Assembly: GCA_041497995.1 (NCBI GenBank)
Contig: JBGQHM010000049.1
Coordinates: 1 to 26,368 of the forward strand
DNA from: DATKMS01 sp041497995
Lineage (GTDB): Bacteria; Desulfobacterota; Binatia; HRBIN30
Direction: 5' to 3'
DNA length: 26,368 bases
Part shown: positions 1-7,260 of the stretch, piece by piece
Layout: every line of letters begins with the position of its first letter
Position numbering within the stretch: the first letter of the stretch is position 1
Made by a program: the position numbers and the translations under genes
The notes under the pieces: model-generated
Seen by the model: the letters and a program-made list of their open reading frames with translations, nothing else
Database searches by the model: none
What the model was told of the DNA's origin: nothing

Positions 1-1821
1 CGTCGCCGTTGGTGTCGCCGTCGCCGTAGAGGTTGGCGTGGGCGTATCGCTCGGGGTCATCGTCGGCGTCGCTGTCGGGGTGGCCGTCGAGTTGCCGATT
101 GCAGATAGCGCTTGCACCAGCACCGCCACGTCGGGAGTTCCAAGGCCGGTGGCGAGATCGTAGCCGGGTCCCGCATCATAGCCGAGCACGCCGGCGAAGC
201 TGTTGGTTCCGAGCGTGATGTCGTGGAAGACGGCCGCACCACTGCCGCCGTACTGCTCTCGTCCGAGCCCGTACAAGGTCGCGTTCAGAGCCCCCGAGCC
301 GTTGACGTGCATGGCGTGATTCAGCAGCGCCACGATGCCGGCCCAGCTCGGCGCTGCGGCACTCGTGCCGCCGATAACGACGACGCTGCCATCGGCCACC
401 ATGACGTACCCGGCGTTCGACGGGCTCGCGAGCAGTGACACGTCGGGCAGGTCGCGGAACCCATCCGCCGGAACACCCGGAGCGCTCTGGTACCCCGGCT
501 TTGAGGCCAGCGTGCTGACCCCACCGCCCGAGGCGCCGCCGGCATCGTTCCACACGGTTTCGCCGACGTAGCTCGTGGCGTCGCCATGTGCGTCAAACCC
601 GGCGTCCAGTGCTGTGCCGCCGACCGCCGTGACGTTCGCATTGCTGGCGAGGACGTTCACGCTGCGCCCGCGCCTGTCTTGGCAATCGTCGGCCCCGTCG
701 TCCCCCGCCGCCACCAGCACCGTCTGACCCTGAACCGCAGCCTGCGCGTACATGGCTCCGAACAGGGTGAAGTCGGATCTGTCCAACCGCTCACACGCTC
801 CGAAGCTGATGCTGATGATCTTGGCTTCCGGATGGTTCGTCACGATGTCCGTCATGGAGGCATCGATGTCGGCGTCACTGATGTCGACGAGCACCGTCGC
901 CCCGGGTGCCATTGCACTTGCCCATTCCGTGTCGAGGAGCACCTCGGCTTCCTCTGCTTGGACGCATTGATCGCGTTGGCGCTGGCTGCGGATGCCTTGG
1001 CACACCCCCTGTGGGGCTCCAATGCCCGGGTTGGTCGATGGGAACACCTTGACCGGATCGTGCGCCGGGACGCCGAACTGCCGTTGAAAGCTGGCGACAT
1101 CGCTGGCGTTGAAGTCGGAACGCGCCACGACGGCAATCGTCTGCCCCAGTCCGTTCACCCCCGCGTCGAGCAGCGTCTGCATGTCATAAGCGATGTACAT
1201 GTCGGGCGGCGCCATCGCGTTGACGACGCCGGTCGGACTGAGGGTGCGCACCAGCGGGTCTGCCAACGGGAAGGTGTTCAGCCGAACGAGATCTACGGTG
1301 TCGACGAACTCGGGCGGCAGCAGCGGCGGATTCTCGTTGGCGAGTGGAGTGCGCCCGCGATGACTGTAGTGGTTCATGCGCACGCCGAAGGTCCGTTCGA
1401 CGCTCACTACCGTCCCACCGAAATCGATGCGCACGCCGTTCACCTTCGGACGCACCACCAATCCTTCACGCCGTAGCCAATCAACGACGGCGGTATACTC
1501 CTCGGGCAATGGCGCAAAGCGGGCAGCGAACTCGTCCGGGGTGAGCCAGCGGTGATACTGTGGGGATTGTGGGTCTTGCTGCGCCGTGATCAATGCGGCG
1601 AGCTCATCTGCCTGCCGCAGCCGCAGCGTGATCGACATCTCCAAGGACTCATCCGGGTCGGCGGCTCGCAGCCAGCGCGATGCGGTTGCGCGCGGCGATA
1701 CGGAGTTGCGAAGCGCGTGGCGCTCCGCTGCGTGGCCGATCTGAACACCGAGCATCAACCAGACGACCGCAATCCCGGTGGCTCGCAGTACCCAGTCAGC
1801 GCAAGCCGTTCCCACCCTCAT
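1..1821 (-). CDS. S53 family (sedolisin/kumamolisin-like) secreted serine-carboxyl peptidase, C-terminus cut by window edge
   Basis: The frame is open for 607 codons from an ATG at 1821 to the left edge. Residues 10-32 form an export signal, about 33-180 resemble a pro-kumamolisin activation domain, and about 195-575 are the peptidase. The S53 catalytic pattern is present: Glu293 and Asp297 in EVLLD, Asp374 in AAGDDG, and the nucleophile Ser487 in GGTSAAAP. The calcium-site motifs HDITLG (533-538) and GPGYDLATG (551-559) follow. After residue 578 comes a Thr/Pro repeat linker, which probably leads to a dockerin-like tail outside the window, as in the propeller protein at 8225. Family knowledge makes it an exported endopeptidase, usually active at acid pH and self-processed. 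It lies 55 bases after the DUF5666-like lipoprotein gene, on the same strand. The ribosome site is weak, so the start rests on the signal peptide. Family assignment is secure; the substrate is unknown. Confidence 0.92.
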   Translation of the reverse strand, partial: MRVGTACADWVLRATGIAVVWLMLGVQIGHAAERHALRNSVSPRATASRWLRAADPDESLEMSITLRLRQADELAALITAQQDPQSPQYHRWLTPDEFAARFAPLPEEYTAVVDWLRREGLVVRPKVNGVRIDFGGTVVSVERTFGVRMNHYSHRGRTPLANENPPLLPPEFVDTVDLVRLNTFPLADPLVRTLSPTGVVNAMAPPDMYIAYDMQTLLDAGVNGLGQTIAVVARSDFNASDVASFQRQFGVPAHDPVKVFPSTNPGIGAPQGVCQGIRSQRQRDQCVQAEEAEVLLDTEWASAMAPGATVLVDISDADIDASMTDIVTNHPEAKIISISFGACERLDRSDFTLFGAMYAQAAVQGQTVLVAAGDDGADDCQDRRGRSVNVLASNANVTAVGGTALDAGFDAHGDATSYVGETVWNDAGGASGGGVSTLASKPGYQSAPGVPADGFRDLPDVSLLASPSNAGYVMVADGSVVVIGGTSAAAPSWAGIVALLNHAMHVNGSGALNATLYGLGREQYGGSGAAVFHDITLGTNSFAGVLGYDAGPGYDLATGLGTPDVAVLVQALSAIGNSTATPTATPTMTPSDTPTPTSTATATPTAT

Positions 1822-1876
1822 TGCAGATTCCCGCCCGGCTGGCGTGCAGGAATCTCGAGCAGCATGCCCCGCATGC

Positions 1877-3067
1877 TCAGCGCTCCATTGCGCGGTGGAT
1901 CTCTCGACCTCTCACGGTGATCTGCACGGCATCCAACGGCCCTGAAGCGTCTGGAGCGACCTGGCCGAGTCCCTCCACCCGATCATTGGGTTGGATGTCA
2001 GCGCACGTCAGGCGGTGACCCTTCCGGTCGGCAATGACCGTCGTCGTCGAGAGCTGGACGTCGATAGTGGTCCTGTCGTCGCCAAGTTGGAGCGTGCCGC
2101 CGGCGCAATCGATCGTGGTGACGAACCCCACGAAGCGCAGCGAGTGCCCGGAGCCGGGCGGGCCGGTGACGGCAAGCTGCGTGGCCACGATGACCCCTGG
2201 CATGCGCAGAACGATCTGTCCTTCGCCTCGGATCGGATCTCGCAGGTGCAGGTCTCGACACGTGAGCGGACCGGATCTGCCCGTGAGCCGCGTCTGCGCC
2301 GTCAGCTGCACCGTCGTGCGCTGCACCGAATCATCGACGACAACGAACCCTGCGCTGCACTCAAGCGCGGCAACGACTCCCGAGAACCGCGCGTCAATCT
2401 CCGGCTGTCGTGGCGGCGGCGGTTGCGACGCAATCGTCACCACCAACGCGGTGGTCGTCCGATCCGTCGCGTACGCGATCGAGCCTTCCACGGTGACAGC
2501 GCTGCCCACGTGAATGGACGCACAGGGCTGGGCGGCTCCGGCGGCATCAACCAAGCTGCTCTGGTCGTCGAGGTGAACAAGAAACTGCATGCCGTCGGAC
2601 CGCCGCTCGTGGATCAGGAGCGTGCCATCGGTGCAATCCACGAAGTCAACGGTGCCGAAGAAGTCGAGCTGGCGCGCGGCCTGAGCGACGACACCGTCCG
2701 GTTGCAGCTCAATGTCCTGCAAGACCACGGTGGAGCCGGCAGGGACCTCGAGCTGTTGGGTCACCTGGAACTGCGGAACTCTGAAGCGCAACGTGATCGT
2801 CCCATTGAAAGTGCCACTCAATAGAAAGTTGCCGTCACCGTCGGCCATGGTCGATGCGTTGGGGAGACCGTCAACCGACACCTGAATGGGAGGCAGCGCC
2901 TGCAGCGCGTTGACGCTGCTGGTTGTAACCGCATTGGTCTCGACGCCGACGACGTTGCCGCCAATTGCAGATGTGGAGGAGATGCCGGTGCCGACGGGCC
3001 CGCCGTCAGACGCACAGCTCAGGCAGACGAAGCACACCACCAAGGGCAGGTAGCGCAGCCACTTCAT
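1877..3067 (-). CDS. DUF5666-like repeat lipoprotein (left copy, three repeats)
   Basis: A 396-residue predicted lipoprotein. A hydrophobic signal ends at Cys18 (CLS|C). The lipobox is not ideal, but the paralogue at 7257 has a clean VLG|C at the same position, followed by the same DGGPVGTGIS. Residues about 55-130 form a beta-rich domain ending in a carrier-like pattern (DGDGNFLLSG, then VVLQDIEL). Three DUF5666-like, probably OB-fold, repeats follow at about 136-200, 227-300 and 311-385. Each has one Cys after its first strand pair (VDC, LEC, IDC) and one before its last strand (QPC, LTC, LTC). A Pro-rich hinge (PPPPRQP) separates repeats 1 and 2. The start overlaps the DUF6502 stop by four bases (ATGA), so the two are probably translationally coupled. 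The right paralogue has only two repeats. The function is unknown; a periplasmic or surface binding role is inferred. Confidence 0.85.
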   Translation of the reverse strand: MKWLRYLPLVVCFVCLSCASDGGPVGTGISSTSAIGGNVVGVETNAVTTSSVNALQALPPIQVSVDGLPNASTMADGDGNFLLSGTFNGTITLRFRVPQFQVTQQLEVPAGSTVVLQDIELQPDGVVAQAARQLDFFGTVDFVDCTDGTLLIHERRSDGMQFLVHLDDQSSLVDAAGAAQPCASIHVGSAVTVEGSIAYATDRTTTALVVTIASQPPPPRQPEIDARFSGVVAALECSAGFVVVDDSVQRTTVQLTAQTRLTGRSGPLTCRDLHLRDPIRGEGQIVLRMPGVIVATQLAVTGPPGSGHSLRFVGFVTTIDCAGGTLQLGDDRTTIDVQLSTTTVIADRKGHRLTCADIQPNDRVEGLGQVAPDASGPLDAVQITVRGREIHRAMER

Positions 3068-3957
3068 CGAGGCCTCCGTATGCGGCCAGGGGGACCCGTG
3101 CGCTTGTCGGGCTGCGCAGGTGGCGTCGGCGCTCGTTCCTCTTCGAAGTAGTAGGTCCCGAGCACCACGCGCATGCGCTGCCCTCCAGCCGCGCGCGCAT
3201 TGCGGTCGCGATCATGTGCAGCAAGGAGGGCGTTGGCGGTCCGGACGAACTCTTCGCCCGTGCGCAGCGCCGCGGCACGGATGTCGGCAAGCGCAGCGGC
3301 GCCGATGTTGTCGTAGACGACCTTGCGTTGCAGCCGGGGCGCGTCGGGGTGCTCAATGTTGTGCATGATCGTGGTGAACAGCTCCGCCGTATCCGTGCCG
3401 AGGAGCGTCAGCTTCGCGGCGGCGTCATCAGTAGGAATGTGGGCCTCGCGTTGCAGCTCAACCTCCCCGTTCGGTAGCAGCGCGACAACCCCCGCGCGCA
3501 CCAGCTCGTCGAGCACGGAGCGTACTGGGATATCCACGCTGAGGTCTTTGACCAACCGCGCAAAGCTCGCTGCGTGTGCGCGATTGGTGTCATAGGGCAG
3601 GCGGCGCGGGGTTCCATCTGTCGCCGCGTATGGCGGACCGGCCATCCACCGACCGATGACGTGAGTGACCAGATTGTCTTCCACCGCAACGGCCGCCTTC
3701 AGCGGCTTCCGCCCTCGACGGAGCCGGGAGATCTCCTTGCGGTTCAGCCCAGTCATGAGGGCCAGCCGACTGTCAGTCTGCCGCTTGAATGCCAAGGCGA
3801 ATTCCGCCTCTGCAACCTCCAAGTAGATTCCCTTGAGCATCTGCGTCACCGCGGGATGCGTGACACCTTGCGCAATCAAGTGGCGCACCACCACGCGCAG
3901 CATTCGAAGGATGGCAGTGGTGAAGTGTTCCTTGAGTGCACGGGGGAGCATGAGCAT
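3064..3957 (-). CDS. DUF6502 family protein, probable HTH regulator (left copy)
   Basis: A 297-residue soluble protein matching the DUF6502 family from memory of its consensus (LIAQGVTHP, IYLEVAE, GRWMAGPPY, MHNIEHPD, RKVVYDNIGA). Residues 61-81 (TDSRLALMTGLNRKEISRLR) read as a helix-turn-helix recognition unit, and a basic RRGRKP follows. About 141-185 looks winged-helix-like (SVLDELVRAGVVALLPNGEVEL). The C-terminus is basic and Pro-rich (PPGRIRRPR). There is no signal or membrane segment, so it should be cytoplasmic. The paralogue at 6367 aligns with hardly any gaps. That alignment would also allow a start at the third residue (3951), but 3957 is better placed after a GGAG. It sits between the Cys-rich gene and the coupled lipoprotein gene. 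A role as transcription regulator of the module is inference from the HTH and the position. Confidence 0.85.
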   Translation of the reverse strand: MLMLPRALKEHFTTAILRMLRVVVRHLIAQGVTHPAVTQMLKGIYLEVAEAEFALAFKRQTDSRLALMTGLNRKEISRLRRGRKPLKAAVAVEDNLVTHVIGRWMAGPPYAATDGTPRRLPYDTNRAHAASFARLVKDLSVDIPVRSVLDELVRAGVVALLPNGEVELQREAHIPTDDAAAKLTLLGTDTAELFTTIMHNIEHPDAPRLQRKVVYDNIGAAALADIRAAALRTGEEFVRTANALLAAHDRDRNARAAGGQRMRVVLGTYYFEEERAPTPPAQPDKRTGPPGRIRRPR

Positions 3958-3987
3958 GGAAGTGTGGGGCTCCGATGACGTCCGCGG

Positions 3988-4032
3988 TCGGGCGACAACT
4001 CAACCAGGGGGGCCGGCTGAGTTGCCGCCCGA
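3988..4032 (-). promoter_or_regulatory. 18-bp hairpin with C-rich loop between Cys-rich and DUF6502 genes (left copy)
   Basis: Arms 3988-4005 and 4015-4032 enclose a 9-base loop. In minus-strand RNA the 5' arm is TCGGGCGGCAACTCAGCC, the loop GGCCCCCCT and the 3' arm GGTTGAGTTGTCGCCCGA. All 18 positions pair on that strand (16 Watson-Crick, 2 G-U). The plus-strand RNA would instead have two A-C mismatches, so pairing favours the direction of transcription. No U tract follows, so it is not a classical intrinsic terminator. The matching place in the right module holds a hairpin sharing CGGGCGGCAA and a C-rich loop. It may stabilise the Cys-rich mRNA, attenuate transcription, or bind the DUF6502 protein as DNA. 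Confidence 0.7.
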
Positions 4033-4093
4033 GTTGCGGCATGCGCGAACGGCCGGTGGTTTGGCCGCGGCGCGAGAGGCTCCTCGCAGCGCG

Positions 4094-4876
4094 CTAGTGT
4101 CGAGGTCTACCGCGCAGTCTCACGGCAGTCGTGCTGCTCGTGGTTGTCGTTGGCGTCGCGGTAGCCGTGGGTGTCGGGGTGACGTTGGGGCATGCCACGA
4201 TGCAGCCCTGGGCGTCTTGCACGCACTTCTGCAGCGCAGTGCGCTCCGCTTGGTTGCAGGGCTGCAAACACGCCTGCGCAACTTGCAAGGCCGTCGTGCA
4301 CGCACTCGCGCCGGGATCGGCCGCGCACGTTTGCTGCGCCGCAGCAATGAGGGAGTTACAATCCGCCACGCAGCCTTGCTCGGCCGAAGTGGCACTGTTG
4401 TTACAGGTTTGCAGTGTGGTGCGACACCCGGTGATGCACTGCGGATCCGGCTGGGTCGGCACCGAGGTTGCGCAGGTGGCAACACATGTCTGTCTGGCGC
4501 TCCGGCAGGCGCTTGCTGCCGTATTCAAGGCGGCGCGACAGGGCTGGAGACACGTACGCAACGCGGTGCGCGCGCTCTGGCAAGCGGCTGACCTGTAGTC
4601 TATCGAGCAAGCATCGTTGCTCGCTTGACGTTCGGTGCTGCACGTCGCCACCGAGCAGGTCTGAGCGTCACTGCGCGCGTTATCGAGGCAGAACCGGTCA
4701 AGCTGCCCACAGTTCTGTCGACACTGCGAGTTCGCCTGCGGGTTCGGTTGGCCATGGCCATGGCCGCCGAATGGGTCATGGCCGCCGAAGCGATTGGCGC
4801 TCGCCGGGACAGCCAGGACAAGGGCGGCGCCGGCGGCGCCGGTGAATACCGCGAATATCTTCTGTGCATTTGTCAT
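4094..4876 (-). CDS. Secreted 24-cysteine protein, two 12-Cys repeats (left copy)
   Basis: I do not recognise a named family. The start at 4876 follows AAGGGAGATGAGATC and a clear signal peptide (MTNAQKIFAVF to VPASA|N); an upstream extension to 5005 would lack a signal. The mature protein opens with a Gly/His-rich stretch (GGHDPFGGHGHG). Two tandem repeats follow, each with 12 Cys, spaced 3-6-10-4-10-8-9-3-10-6-3 and 3-6-10-3-10-8-9-3-10-6-3. The repeats are Ala/Gln/Arg-rich and look helical between cysteines, suggesting disulfide-stapled helical bundles. The C-terminus is a Thr/Pro/Ser tail (TPTPTATATPTTTT) ending in basic residues, like the linkers of the exported proteins nearby but without the dockerin-like tail. 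It is the first gene of the left module. A structural or metal-binding role outside the cytoplasm is a guess. Confidence 0.85.
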   Translation of the reverse strand: MTNAQKIFAVFTGAAGAALVLAVPASANRFGGHDPFGGHGHGQPNPQANSQCRQNCGQLDRFCLDNARSDAQTCSVATCSTERQASNDACSIDYRSAACQSARTALRTCLQPCRAALNTAASACRSARQTCVATCATSVPTQPDPQCITGCRTTLQTCNNSATSAEQGCVADCNSLIAAAQQTCAADPGASACTTALQVAQACLQPCNQAERTALQKCVQDAQGCIVACPNVTPTPTATATPTTTTSSTTAVRLRGRPRH

Positions 4877-4902
4877 GATCTCATCTCCCTTCTCTTCAAT
4901 GA

Positions 4903-4919
4903 CCACCCAACGAGGGTGG
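4903..4919 (-). promoter_or_regulatory. Small hairpin in the 5' leader of the left Cys-rich gene
   Basis: Perfect 6-bp arms CCACCC and GGGTGG (4903-4908 and 4914-4919) around a 5-base loop, ending 27 bases upstream of the ATG at 4876. It lies just before the purine-rich ribosome site. A GC-rich stretch upstream (4930-4960) could extend the fold. It may be a simple leader hairpin; I see no match to a known riboswitch. Confidence 0.35.
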
Positions 4920-5100
4920 GGGAATCCCGCTCGGCGCCGCCACTTGGCCGGCGGGGCTCTGCATAATTTGATCTCCTCCGACACTGTAATGGCCTCTATC
5001 ACCACGAAAATGGGAATTCAAGCCAATAATGCAACTGGCCTGGCCGGCATTGGTGCGGAGTGTCACGAGTTGCCGGGACCTGTCGACGCATGGTCACCGG

Positions 5101-5201
5101 CCGTCGACGTGAACGGCGAGAGTGCGGCCACTTTCGACGAGGTGATCCGTGCCCTGAACAACGCGCTCAGCGGCTGCCCGACCTGAACGAGTGATCCGCC
5201 A
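5101..5201 (+). pseudogene. Orphan dockerin-like 3' gene end (remnant)
   Basis: Bases 5101-5186 encode VDVNGESAATFDEVIRALNN then ALSGCPT and a stop: the second EF-hand of the dockerin-like tail that ends the propeller protein. It aligns without gaps to 9483-9583, with 82 of 101 bases identical by hand count. The match runs 15 bases past the stop codon and then ends. Nothing upstream in this frame looks like the rest of such a protein; that part is antisense to the left Cys-rich gene and its leader. It is best read as the surviving end of a deleted module gene or a recombination scar. Confidence 0.7.
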
Positions 5202-5552
5202 CGGTCACGTGCCAGCATCGCCTTTCTCAACGGTCTTTCACCACGCCGATGCCGCCCTCGCTGCGACGTTGGCGGACCTCGCCGCGGCGGGCAACGCCGT
5301 ACGTTCCGATCCCGAGCTGACGCCATAGCGCTCGATATCCTCGCGGTCGATCGTAGAGTTACGTCATAATTATTTCTACGTTTGCATTCCCTGCACATTG
5401 GGATTATTCCCCATTTACATGCACACGCTCTCCCGACCCAGCTGCGCACCGCCACTCATCACGGACCGATTTGCGCAACACCGCGCCCTGCGCGCCGCGG
5501 TTTGGACCGACGGCGGAGGGCTCAACGTCACTGTGAAGGAGAGATTACGAAC

Positions 5553-6245
5553 ATGACCCGACCACACCACTTACTGATTCTGCCGGCGCTACTCACGTTG
5601 ACGCTCGCCGGCCCAGCGTTCGCGAATGGGCTCGGGGGCCACCGACCACTGAAGGAGCGCCCATGCCTGTCCGATTGCCGCCAACAGGCACGGGACTGCG
5701 TCGACGCGGCACGCACGGCAGCTCGATTGTGCGCGCAGACGACCTGCAGCACCGAGCTCGCTGCTGCAAATGCGGCCTGCACCGGCGACCCGAGGTCAGA
5801 CGCCTGTACGACCGCCCGCAACGCAGCGCGGACTTGCCTGGCACCGTGCCGCGACGCCCTGAGAACCGATCTCACCAAGTGCCGCGACAATACCGACACC
5901 TGCGTCTCGGCGTGCCCGGATCGCCAACCGACACCGGCACCGACTCCGGTGGACCAAGCGTGTCTGTCCGGATGCCGCGTCGCCTTCGGCACTTGCAGCA
6001 AGGCGGCCCAAGGCACGGCGCAGCAGTGTGCCACCGCCTGTAGCAGCCTGACGCAAGCGGCGCGCACCGCGTGCGCTGTCGGTCACCTTCGGTCTCAGGC
6101 CTGCCGCGATGCGCAGCAGGCGGCATATGCGTGCTTGCGTCCATGCCAAAGCACCTTGGTGACGGCAACACGAACTTGTCTGAGCACGGCGCACGATTGT
6201 GTCGCGTCGTGCCCAGACGCCAGCCAGTCGGGCGGGCAGCCATAA
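5553..6245 (+). CDS. Secreted 24-cysteine protein, two 12-Cys repeats (right copy)
   Basis: A paralogue of the protein at 4094-4876, 230 residues long. The start at 5553 follows a good ribosome site (AAGGAGAG, 9 bases upstream) and a signal peptide (MTRPHHLLILPALLTLTLAG, then PAFA|N). The mature protein has two 12-Cys repeats spaced 3-6-10-4-10-8-9-3-10-6-3 and 3-6-10-3-10-9-9-3-10-6-3. These match the left copy except for one extra residue in one loop. A Pro-rich joint (PTPAPTP) separates the repeats. Unlike the left copy it has little His at the N-terminus and no long Thr/Pro tail. Residues between cysteines differ widely while spacing is kept, which argues that the disulfide or ligand framework is under selection. 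It leads the right module. Family and function are unknown. Confidence 0.85.
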   Translation: MTRPHHLLILPALLTLTLAGPAFANGLGGHRPLKERPCLSDCRQQARDCVDAARTAARLCAQTTCSTELAAANAACTGDPRSDACTTARNAARTCLAPCRDALRTDLTKCRDNTDTCVSACPDRQPTPAPTPVDQACLSGCRVAFGTCSKAAQGTAQQCATACSSLTQAARTACAVGHLRSQACRDAQQAAYACLRPCQSTLVTATRTCLSTAHDCVASCPDASQSGGQP

Positions 6246-6264
6246 CGGGCGCCCTACTGACTCT

Positions 6265-6326
6265 TCCCGCCGGGCGGCAATCAACGGTTCCTCCCCCCCG
6301 GAAAGCCGCCTTGCCGCCCGGCGGGA
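6265..6326 (+). promoter_or_regulatory. 16-bp perfect hairpin with C-rich loop between Cys-rich and DUF6502 genes (right copy)
   Basis: Arms TCCCGCCGGGCGGCAA (6265-6280) and TTGCCGCCCGGCGGGA (6311-6326) are perfectly complementary. The 30-base interval can fold further: TTCC pairs with GGAA and CGG with CCG, leaving an apical loop of one T and seven Cs. It begins 19 bases after the Cys-rich stop and ends 40 bases before the DUF6502 start. No U tract follows. The element at 3988-4032 in the left module is equivalent in place, in the CGGGCGGCAA core and in the C-rich loop. Confidence 0.75.
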
Positions 6327-6366
6327 CTTCGTCCATACAGAGGCCGACCACCTGGCCGCCACGCAC

Positions 6367-7260
6367 ATGCTTTCACGTCCGCTGAAGGAACAGTTCGTAA
6401 CCGCCATCCGCCGCCTCCTGCGACCGGTGGTGCGCCAGTTGATCGCCTACGGCGTGACCTACCCGGCGCTCAATCGCATGGTGCGCGAGCTGTACATCGA
6501 AGTCGCCGATGACCACTTCGCCTTGCCGTTCAAGCGCGTGACGGACAGCCGCGTCGCCTTGGTGACGGGCATCAACCGCAAGGAGGTGTCCCAGCTCCGT
6601 CAGCGGCGAAAGAAGAGCAGCGGCGAGGCCGTCGAGGTGGAGGACACCGTGATGACCCACGTGATCGGCCGTTGGATGGCCGGGCCGCCGTATGCCAATG
6701 CACAGGGCCACCCGCACCGTCTGCCCTACGAGGCGGCGTCAGCACGCGCCGCGAGCTTCGCGCGTCTCGTGCGCGAGGTCGGGCCCGACGTGCCGGTGCG
6801 CTCGGTACTGGATGAGTTGCTGCACATCGGAGTCGCGGAGCTGACGCCGGACGGCGACGTCTGCCTGATCCGCGAAGCCCACGTTCCGGCGGTCGACACG
6901 GAGGGCAAACTCACGCTGCTGGGCGCCGACCCGGCCGAGGTCTTCCGCACCATCATGCACAACATCGAGCACCCCGACACGCCGCGGCTGCAACGCAAGG
7001 TGGTCTACGACAACATCGGCGCCGATGCGGTGCCCGAGCTCAGCAAGGCAGCGCGCGAGGTCGGCGAAGAGTTCATGCGTCGCGCCAACGCCTTGCTGGC
7101 GTCGTACGACCGCGACCGCAACCCCAAAGCCCCGGGGGGCAAGCGGTTGCGCATCGTCCTCGGCACCTACTACTTCGAAGAAGACGCGGCAGCACCGACA
7201 CCGCCGCCCGCGGCAGATGGCAGAGCGAAGCCCCCCGGCCGCATCCGGAGGTCACGATGA
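6367..7260 (+). CDS. DUF6502 family protein, probable HTH regulator (right copy)
   Basis: 297 residues, aligning nearly end to end with the left copy; EHPD, PRLQRKVVYDNIG and GTYYFEE are shared. The HTH-like segment is residues 59-78 (TDSRVALVTGINRKEVSQLR), followed by a basic RQRRKK. The start at 6367 is chosen by alignment to the left copy. The frame is open back to 6199, but that extension overlaps the Cys-rich gene and the hairpin and has no homologous counterpart. No strong ribosome site precedes 6367. Its stop overlaps the ATG of the lipoprotein gene (ATGA), exactly as in the left module. It is probably a cytoplasmic regulator of this module; its target is unknown. The pair may bind the same palindrome or have diverged. 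Confidence 0.85.
   Translation: MLSRPLKEQFVTAIRRLLRPVVRQLIAYGVTYPALNRMVRELYIEVADDHFALPFKRVTDSRVALVTGINRKEVSQLRQRRKKSSGEAVEVEDTVMTHVIGRWMAGPPYANAQGHPHRLPYEAASARAASFARLVREVGPDVPVRSVLDELLHIGVAELTPDGDVCLIREAHVPAVDTEGKLTLLGADPAEVFRTIMHNIEHPDTPRLQRKVVYDNIGADAVPELSKAAREVGEEFMRRANALLASYDRDRNPKAPGGKRLRIVLGTYYFEEDAAAPTPPPAADGRAKPPGRIRRSR

Larger units (their letters stand above)
4877..5552. promoter_or_regulatory. Divergent intergenic region between the two modules
   Basis: No intact gene lies in these 676 bases. Apart from the leader hairpin (4903-4919) and the dockerin-like remnant (5101-5201), two AT-richer islands stand out in otherwise GC-rich DNA: about 4965-5035, facing the left Cys-rich gene, and about 5355-5420, facing the right one. 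The second contains CATAAT (5365-5370), close to a sigma-70 -10 box but without a good -35 box, and TTTGCA (5381-5386). Each island is where the promoter of its outward-facing module would be expected. No promoter can be assigned with certainty. Confidence 0.5.

Noticed and set aside
3988..4032. Calling the module hairpins simple intrinsic terminators
   Set aside because: No U-rich tract follows either stem, and the downstream genes lie in the same direction at operon-like distance, so they are kept as regulatory elements of unknown type.
4930..4960. Riboswitch in the GC-rich leader of the left Cys-rich gene
   Set aside because: Short stems can be drawn but nothing matches a known riboswitch core, and the right copy's leader does not share the fold.
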